Below, piece by piece: positions 32,430 to 43,239 of a stretch of DNA of 64,000 nt. The position numbers and the translations under genes are program-made. The first letter of the stretch is position 1, and each line of letters opens with the position of its first letter. The stretch is from Eulemur rufifrons (lineage: Eukaryota; Chordata; Mammalia; Primates; Lemuridae), in contig NC_090990.1 in assembly GCF_041146395.1 (NCBI RefSeq), positions 48,343,501 through 48,407,500 on the forward strand, given 5' to 3'. The notes beneath the pieces were generated by a model. That model was given only the letters and a program-made list of their open reading frames with translations. It ran no database searches and was not told the DNA's origin.

Positions 32430-32537
32430 ATGCTGCCTTCCTCCAGAAACCTTCTGCCCCAGTTGAAAGCATCTCACTCAGAATCATGTGCCCAGCACAT
32501 AGCAGACATTCAATAAATACTGGTTGAATGCATGAAT
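32430..32537 (+). mobile_element. L2 tail
   Basis: 'tgtgcccagcacatagcaga', 'cattcaataaatactggttg', 'aatgcatgaatg'. Confidence 0.75.
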
Positions 32538-32581
32538 GCCTTCTAGCACTTCACACAAACTGCCTTTCCGTGTAGTTGGTG

Positions 32582-32613
32582 GTGTGTGTGTGTGTGTGTG
32601 TGCACGTGCGTGT
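32582..32613 (+). repeat. (TG)n microsatellite
   Basis: About 11 TG units, then 'cacgtgcgtgtg' interruptions, between two L2 tails. Confidence 0.95.
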
Positions 32614-32624
32614 GCCTTTACCTA

Positions 32625-32745
32625 TTACAACATAAGCACCAGAAGGGCACTGGTGCCCTATCCACATCTTTGGATCCCTTATGGTACCTACCTAGCACAG
32701 AGGCTGGCGCTAAGTAGATGCTCAACAAACATTTGTGAAATTTTA
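32625..32745 (+). mobile_element. L2 3' end
   Basis: 'agcaccagaagggcactggt', 'cacatctttggatcccttat', 'gtacctacctagcacagagg', 'agatgctcaacaaacatttg'. Confidence 0.7.
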
Positions 32746-34385
32746 CTGATGGACAGTCTGTGGCCCCCGAAGCTTTGTGGGCTGAGTGAATGGCACACTG
32801 GAAACTACGTGAAGATCAGATGCACTTCTCTCTGTATCAAGGGATTGATGTAGACCTACAATTATATTGACGGTGCAAAAGCCCAACAAAAACAAAGAAA
32901 AACGTATTTGTTGCTTTAGACAGGAATCATATTTGTTTCTTTTATTCTGGAAAATATATTCACATAAGGTCACTGAGCTATTTTTTTCTTCCTACTTAGT
33001 TGCCAATTAGTGGGTTCATTTAACTCACCTACTTAGCTGTTCAGTGAAACTTTGACAGCCTATATGCCCCTGAATCAGGACTTTTTCCCCCATCTGCTGC
33101 TCCTATTGCCCATTAGTTGTTTATCTCCTTTTTGTTTTACATCTGACCTATTATATTGCGTACTGTTTTGGATTGCTGAGGTAGCAACACCCAAATAAAT
33201 TAGTTTCTGTGAACATTTCAGCTGTTGGGAATCAGGCTCAGGGGCCTGCTTAAGTCAGGCCAGGGTCAGAAATGTTCACCTGCTTTTGTTTTCGTGGAAG
33301 AAGTTGGCCCGGAGCTCTAGACAGGCACAGGTACCTTCCGCACCCTCTGGCAACAGGGAAAGCAGCCTAAGTCCTGCATCACAATCTCACACTGGAGCGA
33401 CCCCTTAAAACACTCCCCCCAGCTTTTTCATACACTCTTTTTTTGATTTGTTACATATGATTTCAGGCAACTCCTTTAATATGCAGCTATTCAGGCTGCT
33501 TAAGGGACCAGGGCAGTGGCGAGTACTTTTTCACAGCTTTGGTACTTCTGGATTTTGCTGGAATGTCTCTATTCCCCCTAGGTAAGAGTTTGGATCTACT
33601 TTGCCCAATTCCCCTCTCTGCCAGTCCTCCTCCTTTCACTTAATTTGTTTTTACGTACAGGTTTGATCTTTTTGGAAAAAAACACCAGGGCACTGGAATA
33701 TTATTACTGGCCCCTGTTTATTCATTTTTGCAAACACACTGTGATTTGTGATTGGTCTTTTGGCTAGCCTGAGACCACCTGCCCTTTGGCAGCCCCAGTT
33801 CCTCTCGTCACTCTCTGGGAGTTTTGCCCAATTCTTTAATTCATTGCCCATTTCTTTAATTCAGTCTCTGAGTGATGAAGACTTTCTGGATATGGAGAAA
33901 AGCAGAGCTAGGGAGATACCAGTAATTAGGCTAATCTGAGAGCATTAAAATCTTCAAATATACATTTTTGGATAAGCAATTCTGTCGTTTTTGAAGTTTG
34001 GTTGTCTTTTGTTTTTTGGGTGGTGGCCTGTAATTTTATATTAAGGAAAAATGCCTAATAACCCTTATATGTTGTCTTGCTGTGGAACACAGGGCTAGGT
34101 TTCTTTTCTTTTCTTTTTTTGAGTGTTTATGAAAGGAAACCAGGAGAATGTGTGAGTCTAATAATATACTTGCTTGTGTATGAAGATGAAACTACCAGTA
34201 CTAATACCACCTTCAATGGTGAAATGCTTTAAACTTTCAAAGCATAGTTCCTTTTATGAACGTATTTTATCAGTCGGAAAGGTGATCTCAGTTCCCTTCC
34301 CCTGTGTGATGATGGAATTGCGGGAGCTTGTCCTACTGGGTGAGTTTGAGAGGCTCCATCCCAGTGGTTTTCGTTGAGGGGTGAG
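32746..34385. other. Repeat-poor unique stretch
   Basis: About 1.6 kb with no confident transposon. A 20-bp imperfect tandem copy sits at 33827-33866 ('gcccaattctttaattcatt' then 'gcccatttctttaattcagt'). Frames here are short and unsupported. Confidence 0.45.
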
Positions 34386-34390
34386 CACAG

Positions 34391-34470
34391 TATCATCTGG
34401 GAGCTGCCGTGAATTACACGTCCTGGGCAGGACCTGGGCACGTGTAATTCACGGCAGCTCCCAGATGATA
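34391..34470. repeat. Perfect 31-bp inverted repeat, 18-nt spacer
   Basis: Arms 34391-34421 (begins 'tatcatctgggagctgccgt') and 34440-34470 are exact reverse complements over all 31 bases. The spacer 34422-34439 contains 'cctgggc' twice. A transcript would fold into a flawless stem loop. No transposase, target duplication or known MITE end is visible around it. Confidence 0.97.
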
Positions 34471-34855
34471 GGGAGGACCTGCCCATTTGGAAAAGCTTCC
34501 TGGGCCTCCCTCGACTGGACCGTCCAGAGATTGGGGAAATGCACTGCAGTCGTCTGGCTGGGAGGGGGCTGCCACACCGTCTGTGACGGGGCCCAAGCAG
34601 AGTGATCGCGGATCCGGGGACTATGTAGAATCCACTAAGGCAGTCCCTCTCTGAAGCTGGCCGCAGGCTGCACTTTATTAACTATGTTACCAAGAACTGA
34701 GCATTTGTACTGTGCCCACTGGCTGCTGCTAGAGAGTCTGCCCACACATTATCTCGTGGAATCATTTAAACCAGTTCTCTCTCGAGAGCAATGTGTTACT
34801 AGCCCCTTAAAAGAAAACAGGCCTTCAACCGGATTCAGGGGTGTGGTCTGAGGAG
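34471..34855. other. CpG-containing unique sequence, MIR scrap
   Basis: 34500-34620 has several CpG sites but is too short for a CpG island. 34740-34800 ('cccacacattatctcgtgga') may be an antisense MIR scrap. Confidence 0.4.
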
Positions 34856-34857
34856 AG

Positions 34858-35170
34858 CGATTTAATGGGATTTCACCAACATGGGTTTCTTTAACCTCAG
34901 TTTCTTTGTCAGTGGCACGGGGCTAATGACACACACCTCACAGGAGTGGCAGGAGACGTTAGAGAGCGATGGGCACAAGAGCTACCTCTGTCTTACTAAC
35001 CTCACTAAGCCTCCCTGGGCATCCACGTCGTCATTTGCAAGGTGAGGATAACAGTACCTACGTTATGGGCTTTGTAGTGAGAATTGCACGTGGTAACGTA
35101 AGAAAACCCCCTTGCACACTGCCTAGTACCTGGCAGACACTCAATCCATGGCAGGTATTTTCCTGGCTGC
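34858..35170 (+). mobile_element. Two MIR SINE fragments in tandem, sense
   Basis: First: 'tctttaacctcagtttcttt' with 'gtggcacggggctaatgaca'. Second: 'gtcatttgcaaggtgaggat' with 'aacagtacctacgttatggg', 'gcacactgcctagtacctgg' and 'cagacactcaatccatgg'. Confidence 0.75.
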
Positions 35171-35274
35171 TTTGTACTGTAGGTCTGTGTGGCTGGCAGG
35201 GATGTGTTTTGTACAGCGGTCATCCTGGAAGGTTCTGCCCAGTGCCCGGCACAGCAAAGGATGGTTATAATGAC

Positions 35275-35400
35275 CATGGAAGGAGCTCTCTTTTATTGGG
35301 TGCTTACTGTGTGCCAGGCATGGTGCTGGGCACTGGAGTATGAAGAAGGGAGAAAGATAATATGTGGTTCTTGACCACACTGAGCTTAACAAAGAGAAGG
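35275..35400 (+). mobile_element. Ancient repeat, 'TTTATTGAG...' type
   Basis: 'ttttattgggtgcttactgt' then 'gtgccaggcatggtgctggg' and 'gttcttgaccacactgagct'. Confidence 0.65.
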
Positions 35401-36310
35401 CCCTACAGAGAAGGTTTTCAAAGCATTACCCTTCTCTGTGTATATAAGAGAAAAGCTTTAATGTAATAGGATGACTTCTAAATGTGTATTTTATAACATA
35501 GTGGGTAGAATGTGGAACGTGTCTTCTGGGAGGAAACTGGAGTTTTGCATTTCCTGCTGGGTTGTGCTTTTGAGTTTGTGGCTGTAATGCTGCCCTGCCT
35601 GAGGTTTCAGCAGTTAATATTTCCCAGGGCAGCATGATGTAAACACCCTGTGGTCGCCATTGACAAGAAGAATATACCCAGGGCAGAGGGGAAGAAAGGA
35701 CCATTTTCAAAGTCTCTTTTGAAGACTCCGTTGAGTTTTAACTTAAGTTTTTTCCCATCTCCTTCCTCAAATGTTCCTAGTGTTTGGTACGCATCAACCA
35801 TGCTAGTATTTTGGAAGATTCTGGGTTGACCACCGTAAATTGGTTCATATTTCCAGCAGGGCAGTTATTTAATTTCCTGTTGGAAGTCCACAAATGTTGG
35901 CACCATTTGCTCTTTGGCAAAGGACCAAAACCCAGTACAGTATCATTAACATGCTCTGGTGCATAGATTAAAGCACGATTGTCTTTAATAAGAGGCCATC
36001 CCTGTTTAGGATGGGGCTTGGGAAGCTGTGGGGTTCTGGGGAAGCACAGCAGAGCTTTCTAATCAAAATCCAAGTGCAGTTCCTGGGATTCGCACAAGAG
36101 AAGGGTTGGAAGGGGAGCAGAACTCTGTTTTCTTGTCTCAGTTTCATTTGTTTGGGTTACTTTTCTCTAGATTCTGGGAGAGTTTTGGAGGCTAAGGCTG
36201 GCTGGTTTGTGGGATGTCCTGGTCTAAGGCCTTGTGCTTCCGACTTCCTCCCTCTTGGAGCCACCTACCTCTGGAGGCCAGTGAAGAATTATGGAGTATC
36301 TTCACAGAAC
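35401..36310. other. No recognised feature
   Basis: About 0.9 kb of unique-looking sequence. Overlapping frames of 94 (minus) and 102 codons (plus, 36011-36319) lack domains. Confidence 0.4.
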
Positions 36311-36314
36311 TCAC

Positions 36315-36530
36315 AGTAATAATTGAAATGTTATTATATTATAATGTTATTATATTATGGCATTTACTGAGGCTCTGTTATAGGGAGGCACTTTACATAT
36401 GCTTGTTCCAATCTTCACACTAACCCTGTGAGATATGTATTATTATTGCTATTTTGAGGATGAGATTACGGAGGTGCAATGAGCCAGTGAGTATCTGAGC
36501 TGGGTTTAGAACCCAGTTCTGTTGCTTGGA
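36315..36530 (-). mobile_element. MIR SINE, antisense, with 16-bp duplication
   Basis: 'ggcatttactgaggctctgt', 'ccaatcttcacactaaccct', 'gtgagatatgtattattatt', 'gctgggtttagaacccagtt'. A perfect 16-bp tandem copy, 'aatgttattatattat', lies at 36327-36342 and 36343-36358. Confidence 0.88.
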
Positions 36531-36843
36531 AAGGTCCTTACCCTTTCTGTATGTTATGTCTATAGGGGTCTGAGGAAGGAAAGGATTTGAGATTTTGAAG
36601 AGAGGTTTGAAAATTTGCCTAAAATACAACTTGGAGGATTATCTCTAGATAATCCTACCAAGTTAGACCAGTCTTTCTTTAGCACGGGTCCTTCACAGTG
36701 TTGGCTCTTTGGTAGAATGGGTACAGAAATGTATTTTTTTTCATCCAGATATTGTGTCACAAATAATGTCAGACAGATTGAAAAGTTGAAGGAATTGTAT
36801 GGTGGACACCAATTTACCCACCACCTAGATTCTACCTAGGTTC
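36531..36843. other. No recognised feature
   Basis: Unique-looking sequence up to the L1 target site. Confidence 0.4.
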
Positions 36844-36863
36844 TACCATTGCCTTTTTTTTTT

Positions 36864-36916
36864 GACAGTCAATGAATTTATTTATCTTTTTTTACCACTT
36901 CATTCCCATCCATGTC
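36864..36916 (-). other. L1 3'-transduced flank
   Basis: 53 bases between two poly(A) tracts of the same L1 insertion. They carry their own AATAAA about 14 bases before the outer tail. This is the expected product when L1 RNA bypasses its own weak signal and ends at a downstream one. The segment should mark the parent L1 locus. Confidence 0.9.
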
Positions 36917-37142
36917 TTTTTTTTTTTTTTTATTTCAGCATATTGTAGGGGTACAAAAGTTTAGGCTACGTATATTGCCCTTGTCCCCCCTACCCCAGCC
37001 CCCGAGTCAGAGCTTCAAACGTGTCCATCCCCTAGACAGTGCGCATCACACTCATTATGTATGTATACACCCATCCCCTCCCCCACCCACATCTGCCCGA
37101 CACCCGATCAATGTTATTCCTAAATGTGCTCTTAGGTGATGA

Positions 37143-37700
37143 TCAGTGAAACCAATTTGATGGTGAGTACATGTGGTGCTTACTTTTCCATTCTTGGGAT
37201 ACTTCACTTAGTAGAATGGGTTCCAACTCTATCCAGGAAAATACAAGAGGTGCTATATCACCATTGTTTCTTATAGCTGAGTAGTACTCCATGGTATACA
37301 TATACCACATTTTATTAATCCACTCATGTATTGATGGGCACTTGGGTTGTTTCCACATCTTTGCAATTGTGAATTGTGCTGCTATAAACATTCAGGTGCA
37401 GGTGTCTTTGTTACAGAATGTCTTTTGTTCTTTTGGGTAGATGCCCAATAATGGGATTGCTGGATCAAATGGTAGGTCTACTTGTATCTGTTTAAGGTAT
37501 CTCCATATTGCTTTCCACAGAGGTTGCACTAGTTTGCAGTCCCACCAGCAGTGTATGAGTGCTCCTGTCTCTCTGCATCCACGCCAACATTTATTGTTAT
37601 GGGACTTTTTGGTAAAGGCCATTGTCACTGGAGTTAAGTGTTATCTCATTGTGGTTTTGATTTGCATTTCCCTGATGATTAGAGATGTTGAGCATTTTTT
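37143..37700 (-). pseudogene. L1 ORF2 C-terminal remnant
   Basis: The last ~185 codons of L1 ORF2 (endonuclease/reverse-transcriptase protein) without either enzyme domain; this is the cysteine-rich end. Recognisable strings are '[20 protein letters not shown]', '[17 protein letters not shown]' and 'MWYMYTMEYYSAIRNNGDI'. Two in-frame stops are seen: a TGA at 37392-37394 that looks like CGA decay, and a TAA about 16 bases upstream of 37628 in reading direction. The natural stop is at 37143-37145. The 5' truncation is at 37704. Confidence 0.95.
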
Positions 37701-37719
37701 CATATACCATTGCCTTTTT

Positions 37720-38010
37720 ATTCTATGTGCTCTATCACCTATCTCTCCACCTATCCCCCAAGATCTTTTTGTATTTGCCAGGGCATCCTTCTTTCTGCTC
37801 TGCCCCTCTGTTCCTTTGATGGAAGTCGGCAGCCTGGCTGGAACTAATTCATAAAACCAGAGGAAAAGTGCTGTGTTTTTCTGTAACAGTCTTTTTCTAC
37901 GAAAAAGGGAAAATTGCTCTTATGTTTAGTTACAGCCCCAAATGAGCATTTTTTTCCTCCCTAGTTTTGTCATATAAAGGATCCGATAGAAACAATGGTG
38001 ATGATGCTGA
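37720..38010. other. No recognised feature
   Basis: Unique-looking sequence downstream of the L1. Confidence 0.4.
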
Positions 38011-38014
38011 TGAT

Positions 38015-38195
38015 GAATATGTAAGATATAGCCTATTCATTAGGTTATATGCACTTCTGTGTACCAGGAATGGTGCTAACTGCTTTAATAACTTTATCTC
38101 ATTTATCTTTCAACATTCCCAATTTATAGATGAGCAAACTGAGCTGCAGAGAGGTTATCTTCCTGAGCTGGCATTTGAAACTGGTGTGTGGAGAC
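38015..38195 (-). mobile_element. MIR SINE, antisense
   Basis: 'ctgtgtaccaggaatggtgc', 'taactttatctcatttatct', 'caatttatagatgagcaaac', 'tgagctgcagagaggttatc'. Confidence 0.9.
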
Positions 38196-38980
38196 CATGG
38201 TGTGATTTCTCTGCATTTTAACTTATGCTTCCTTGTATTTCTGCTCCAGGGTCTAGATGGGAGATCCTAGAAGGTTACTAATTAGGTAAAATTGCTAAAG
38301 CCCCAGAAATTGAAGGCTACCAGAAGCTTCCAAAGATTCTCTGGGACTAGATTTTTTTCCTGAGCATCCTCGTCAGTCTCCAGGGAAAGGGGAGAAGTTC
38401 TGCTCTTTCCAGATTGTCACAGAAAGTTCCTGTAGCTTTTGGAGTTTCTCATGACTAAATCACATCTTCTTTTTACAGTTTAAAAAATATATATACACAG
38501 ACACCTTTGGGTCATTAGCCAGTTAATTTTTTTATGGTTGAATCATCTACGGCCCTCTTAGACCTCCAAACATGGTATCTTTTCTTCTTGGTGAAGGAGG
38601 AGGTTTTTGTAGGCAGTGATTTATGGGGGCGGGCACAAGTGTATACACACCTTTTGTAAGGGACCAAACTTGAAAAAATAATTGGTGCTTTTTGGCATAT
38701 TTATGCTTGCACCTGCTTCATTGTTGGGTGTGATCTTGAGCAAGTCACATCAGCTTCCTAAACTCTGGACCTCCCTGCAGCAGTCGTTGTGAGGGGGATG
38801 GAGGAAAGGTACAGGCAGAGTTCCTTCCATCAGAAAATTTAATCTTCTTGAGAGGCCAAGGCACGTGCCCATGAAGATGCTGCTGCTGAAAACAGAGCAC
38901 ATGGCGTAGACAGGAATCACTGGAGAAAGGCAGCAGACAGGAAAAATACTTGTTGGTTGGAAGAGTTGAATGGAGGAATA
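38196..38980. other. Mostly unrecognised; MIR core scrap
   Basis: 38722-38765 ('gtgatcttgagcaagtcaca') is a MIR core scrap. Otherwise nothing is recognised. Confidence 0.4.
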
Positions 38981-38984
38981 AAAA

Positions 38985-39195
38985 GTACCTGGGACTTATA
39001 GCTAGGCTCAAATACCGGTGTTGCTACTCAGTAGCTGTACACCTTGGCCTCTATATTCCTCAAATTTTCATCATAAAGTGGGATTATTAATACTTGCATC
39101 ATAGTCTCATAATGAGGATAAAGTTCACATAACGTATATAAATCTCCTAACATAGTAGTTCATAGCAGTTGGCAATAAAAGGTATCTCTTAGAAG
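38985..39195 (+). mobile_element. MIR SINE, sense
   Basis: 'ggctcaaataccggtgttgc', 'tcagtagctgtacaccttgg', 'cataaagtgggattattaat', 'gtctcataatgaggataaag', 'catagtagttcatagcagtt'. Confidence 0.85.
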
Positions 39196-40020
39196 CCGGG
39201 AATGGGTAATTGAGGTGAAACCTTGAAGTCTGAGTAGGATTTGGATATGTGAAATGATCCACTTCTGAAAGTATCTTACAAATGTTACGTAGGCATCAAG
39301 ATGCATGGTTGAAACCTAAAACTCATCTTTCTCTTAATAAGGCAAATGTGGTGAATTTATTAAACCAAAAGTTCCAGCTTGTTTGGTAAAATGTTATTGG
39401 TAAGATATCAAAATGTGAGATGTCTTTTTGTTTGAAGCTCAAGTTGGAGAAGACCCAAGGGTGGAATTGCTAAGCTGGGTGACACACTTGAAGCCATTGT
39501 AATGTTTTTGTGATCCCTACAAGGCACATTAGGAGGTTGTGGCTCTTCCTGCCCCCTGTTACCCCTACGATCTGGCTGTATTTTTCCACACACCTGTTTG
39601 GATATTTGATGAAATCTATCCCTCCCTCTGTACTGCTGCAGGCCACAAAGAAACAGTGTTCAGTAAGGTGGACTTTGGAAATTGCGGTTGTAATTGCACT
39701 GGTGAAGGCTTTTGTTGTTTGTTTTGTTTTGTTTTTAGTTTACAGAGGACTATCGGGAGATTAGGAGAAGGAAAATTGCCCTAGTAGAACTGAAATCCTA
39801 GTCCAGCACCTGGGAAGACTGAATTTTGCCTTCTCTTTCTTCTCTGCTCCCTTGCAGTCATTTCTGCTCTAAGGTTTGATGTGAATTTTGAGTTTAGCTG
39901 GAATTAGTTCTTTTATGGCCTTGGGGAGCATGTGGATACAAGAATGAACATACCAGGGGTGGACAGTAAAATTCGAAGGTCAGGTGAGGTTCTGGATGCA
40001 TCCCCTGCTTGGAGTGGTTA
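39196..40020. other. No recognised feature
   Basis: About 0.8 kb of unique-looking sequence. Two 81-84-codon frames overlap at 39510-39784 and are unsupported. Confidence 0.4.
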
Positions 40021-40024
40021 TGTA

Positions 40025-40240
40025 GTGATGGTGTTAGGACTTCATAAGCATTTTCTGCTACAATCCTTACAAGCCTTTGATATAAGATAGGTATTGTTTT
40101 TATGGCTGTTGTACAGATGGGGAAATAGTTGAGGAATTAAGACGTTCAGTAACCTGTATGAGTGGTACAGCTCAGAAGTAGCAGAGATGGGGCTTGAATT
40201 CAGATCTCTGACAGCTAAGGCCTTCCTCCCAATGGTGGGC
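40025..40240 (-). mobile_element. MIR SINE, antisense
   Basis: 'gctacaatccttacaagcct', 'ttgtacagatggggaaatag', 'gagtggtacagctcagaagt', 'gatggggcttgaattcagat'. Confidence 0.85.
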
Positions 40241-40360
40241 GAATATGCTCTCTCCATTCCAGGCTTCTCCTCTGCTTGCCTGTGGAGCCCCTGGGAGCAG
40301 GGGAAGGGGAAAGACTGTGTTCACTTTCCATCCAAATAGGCCTTTTTATGCTAAGATTCT

Positions 40361-40448
40361 GCTGGGGGTTGGGGGTGCAGGTGTGAGTAACCGGGGTTGG
40401 GGGTGCAGGTGTGAGTAGCTGGGGGTTGTGGGTGCAAGTGTGAGTAAC
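40361..40448 (+). repeat. Three-copy G-rich minisatellite, about 30-bp unit
   Basis: 'gggttgggggtgcaggtgtg' occurs twice, and a third diverged unit reads 'gggttgtgggtgcaagtgtg'. Each is followed by 'agtaac' or 'agtagc'. The G-runs make the plus strand quadruplex-prone. Confidence 0.92.
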
Positions 40449-40454
40449 CCTGGA

Positions 40455-40640
40455 ACTGCCTTGTATTCAGTACTTAGATTGTGCCTGGATCAAAGCAAGG
40501 TGCTTTGCATACTCACATTTAACCGTGGTATCATTATCCTTATTTTATTGATGAACTTCACAAGGTCCAGTTCCTTGTCCCACAGGTTCATCCAGGGTAG
40601 AAGTGCTGGTGGTAAGATTTGAACACAGAATGAGCACACC
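40455..40640 (-). mobile_element. MIR SINE, antisense, diverged
   Basis: 'aaggtgctttgcatactcac', 'ggtatcattatccttatttt', 'attgatgaacttcacaaggt', 'gtggtaagatttgaacacag'. Confidence 0.7.
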
Positions 40641-41478
40641 ATCTTGCCTCCATATTCAGTTTTCAGTGACTTCTACCTGACAGTCATATGGTGATGTTTG
40701 TGGCTTTCATTTGAAAGACCCTTACAATTGTTGATGGTTGATAGTATTTGGTATCCATTGCAAACTGCCGAAACTTTTCACTGCTGCCTTTGGAAAAAAA
40801 TCGTAGTGAGTTGATGTGTTAGTGGTTCAGGACTTTTGGGAAACTGAAAGCACCCGTGTGTACTTATTTTGAGTCAATACTTTATGAACGACTCTGGCCC
40901 AAATGTAGAAAAATCTGTCTTCTGAAATTGAGTGCAGGTCTCTTAGTGGCTTACCTCAGCAGGGAGCCGGTTATTACATAAGCTCAATAGCAGGTCCATG
41001 GGTTTCCCTCGCCGTCTGCAGTTATGAGGAAAACAGAAAGACCCATTTCTCTGTGGCGTGATACTGAACAGGCAGCCTCAGCCGTGAGGATATTTTGACC
41101 AGAGGAAAATGTAGCTTAAGGAAAGTCCCAGCTGGTTCAAGTAACTTAAGCCCAGCTATTCATGAAATATTATCTGACAGCTTCCCCCTCTCCCCGTGTG
41201 GCTGAGGACTGAGTCGGAATTGTCCCAAGAACCTGTGTTCTCATACTGGATTTTGGTATTCCAGATTTACCCCACGTTGGACACCAGACAGTTTCATGAA
41301 AAGCTGTATTTAGCTCAAATATTTTGTATGTGTGTGATTATGAAAGCATTTAGTAAGTACACTGGGAAGCTTGCCATCATGAGTCCTCTAGAAATTAAGC
41401 AACATTAATCGAATGCAGGACTGTCACGTGTCCAGCGCTGTGCTTGCTTATGTGGGAGTACGGAGATGTGAGACGTGC
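40641..41478. other. No recognised feature
   Basis: About 0.8 kb unique-looking sequence. A 70-codon frame at 41196-41408 is without domain. Confidence 0.4.
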
Positions 41479-41479
41479 G

Positions 41480-41622
41480 GAGATCCTAGAATGGAAGCTC
41501 CGTGAAGGCGGGGATATGTCTATTTCGTTTGCTGATGAAACCGCAGTATTTGGAACAGTGTCTGGCGCTTAGTGGATGACAAATAGATATTTGTTGAATG
41601 AATGAGTACAGGTCTCTGTCCA
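41480..41622 (+). mobile_element. L2 LINE 3' end
   Basis: 'gaatggaagctccgtgaagg', 'cggggatatgtctatttcgt', 'ggaacagtgtctggcgctta', 'atttgttgaatgaatgagta'. Confidence 0.88.
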
Positions 41623-41754
41623 TAAGAACTCACAACCTAGTTTGCTTGAGTAAATTAATTAACCGATTATTAATTAACTAATGATTTTGCTCCTTTATTC
41701 TACTTGTGTGAGTATCCTGGAGTCATCAGTTTTATTAATATATCTTTAGTCCTT

Positions 41755-42185
41755 TTTGTTATTAAAAAAATTAAACCTGTGATGTGTTTGTTGTAGAAAA
41801 TGAGAAAAGAGCAGAGAAGTAAAAAGAAAAATAATTAAGAGATAACCATTATTTTCACTTAAGCTTTATTGTTGAAAACTTTCTCTATGTAAATATCCAA
41901 TTAAAAATGGGCTTATCCTCTTGCAAGGGAACAGCTCTCTATATCAGAATACATAGTTCTCAAATCATCAGTTTTAAATCATTGCACAATTTAGCATTGT
42001 GTGTGATTGCATCATATTTTTTTAATCCCTGTGGTTGAACATTAGGATTTTTTTCCCCCTTTTCTCTCTTTCTCTCTTTTTCTAGTATAAACAATGCTGT
42101 GATTATCTGTACATTTTTATGCATATCCATGATTATTTTCTTGGCCATAATTCTTAGAAGTGGAATTACTGGGTCAAAGGGGAAA
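41755..42185 (-). mobile_element. Old L1-like antisense fragment
   Basis: 'aattaagagataaccattat', 'agtataaacaatgctgtgat', 'catgattattttcttggcca', 'taattcttagaagtggaatt', 'actgggtcaaagggg'. Same family as 6505 and 55030. Confidence 0.65.
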
Positions 42186-42495
42186 GGCTTTTGCTATGTA
42201 CAATCACTGTGACTTCCATAAAGGCTGGGGAAGTGCCTACCCCTCTGTGTTCTATGGAAAGAAAGTGGCTTTTTCCTTTACATATACTGACACTATGTAT
42301 TGTTATTTTTTAAATACTTGACTATTTTCTAGGTTAAGAAGGAGAATAATATTGTCATTTATGTTTATATACTTTTGATTTACTGGAAATGTTAAACATC
42401 TTTTTCAAATGTTTTTGTCATTTTTATTTTTTCTCTTGTAAGTTCCTGGTTCATACTTATTGTCTTACTGAGAGATTCCTGAGGACAGTCTTTCC
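42186..42495. other. No recognised feature
   Basis: AT-rich, probably the decayed continuation of the LINE piece. Confidence 0.35.
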
Positions 42496-42499
42496 TTAG

Positions 42500-42575
42500 T
42501 CCCTCCCAACCCACACTGGGACTTGCTATGGCACTTAGCGCACAGTTAGCCCCTAATAAATGTTGATTCTATATA
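42500..42575 (+). mobile_element. L2 tail
   Basis: 'gacttgctatggcacttagc', 'gcacagttagcccctaataa', 'atgttgattc'. Confidence 0.65.
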
Positions 42576-42668
42576 TACATCCACGCACCCACCCATTCAT
42601 CCACCCACCCATCCATCCATCCACCCACTCATTCATCCACCCATCCATCCATCCATCCATCCATTTAT
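42576..42668 (+). repeat. (CCAT)n/(CCAC)n microsatellite
   Basis: Tetranucleotide array 'cacccatccatccatccacc' and relatives, about 93 bases, probably expanded from the L2 tail. A second ancient repeat head ('caataaatattgaggaccta') follows to 42712. Confidence 0.93.
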
Positions 42669-42780
42669 TTGTCCAATAAATATTGAGGACCTACGAGGTG
42701 CCAAGCAGAGAAATCAAATCTTATAATTTAAAGTAGTGCTTTGAAAGTTTTTTGGTTTTTTTGATGGTTTTGTTTTGTTT

Positions 42781-43071
42781 GCTGAGACAGGATCTCACTC
42801 TATCACCCATCTAGAGTGCAGAAGCATCATCATAGCTTACTGCAACCTCAAACTCCTGGGCTCAAACAATCCTGCTTCAGCGTTCAGAGCAAGTAGCTCA
42901 GACTACAGGCATGGGCCACCACGCCCTGCTAATTTTTTTAAAAAAATTTTTTGTAGAGGCGGGGTCTCTCTACATTGCTCAGGTTGGTCTGGAACTCCTG
43001 TCCTCAAGCGATCCTCCTGCCTCAACCTCCCAAAGTACTTGGATTACAGGCGTGAGCCACCATGCCTAGCC
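42781..43071 (-). mobile_element. Old AluJ-like SINE, antisense
   Basis: Starts 'gctgagacaggatctcactc', both arms present ('gcaacctcaaactcctgggc' and 'gcgatcctcctgcctcaacc'), and ends 'ccaccatgcctagcc'. It lacks the lemur-specific linker and is much more diverged than the other Alus, so it predates them. Confidence 0.9.
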
Positions 43072-43239
43072 AAAAATTTTTGATATTGCTACTGTTGACT
43101 ACAAGTTTTAAATGTTTAGAAAAGACATATAAATAGGAACTAATACAAAGAGTGGCCAATCCAAAGTTTTATTTTCCCCTAATGAGTTTTCCTTAGGTTA
43201 ACAGAATTGATCTTTTCTTTTCCAAGTACCCATCAGGGA

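Larger units (their letters stand above)
36854..37704 (-). mobile_element. L1 LINE, 5'-truncated, with 3'-transduced segment
   Basis: Antisense L1 of a lemur-like 3' UTR type. Target duplication 'taccattgccttttt' is at 36844-36858 and 37705-37719. Reading on the minus strand: ORF2 end, 3' UTR, a first poly(A) (36917-36931 as T), 53 bases of non-L1 sequence (36864-36916), an AATAAA (36877-36882 as tttatt), and a second poly(A) (36854-36863 as T). The second tail, not the first, touches the target duplicate. Confidence 0.95.

Noticed and set aside
34391..34470. Annotated microRNA precursor
   Set aside because: The stem is perfect along 31 bp and the loop is 18 nt, but there is no evidence for transcription and no known microRNA seed that I recognise. 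Kept as a finding only.
34500..34620. CpG island or promoter
   Set aside because: A handful of CpG sites over about 120 bp is below island size, and no TATA or initiator context is seen.
42576..42668. CRISPR-like or satellite array
   Set aside because: The spacing is a plain tetranucleotide repeat with no unique spacers, attached to an L2 tail.
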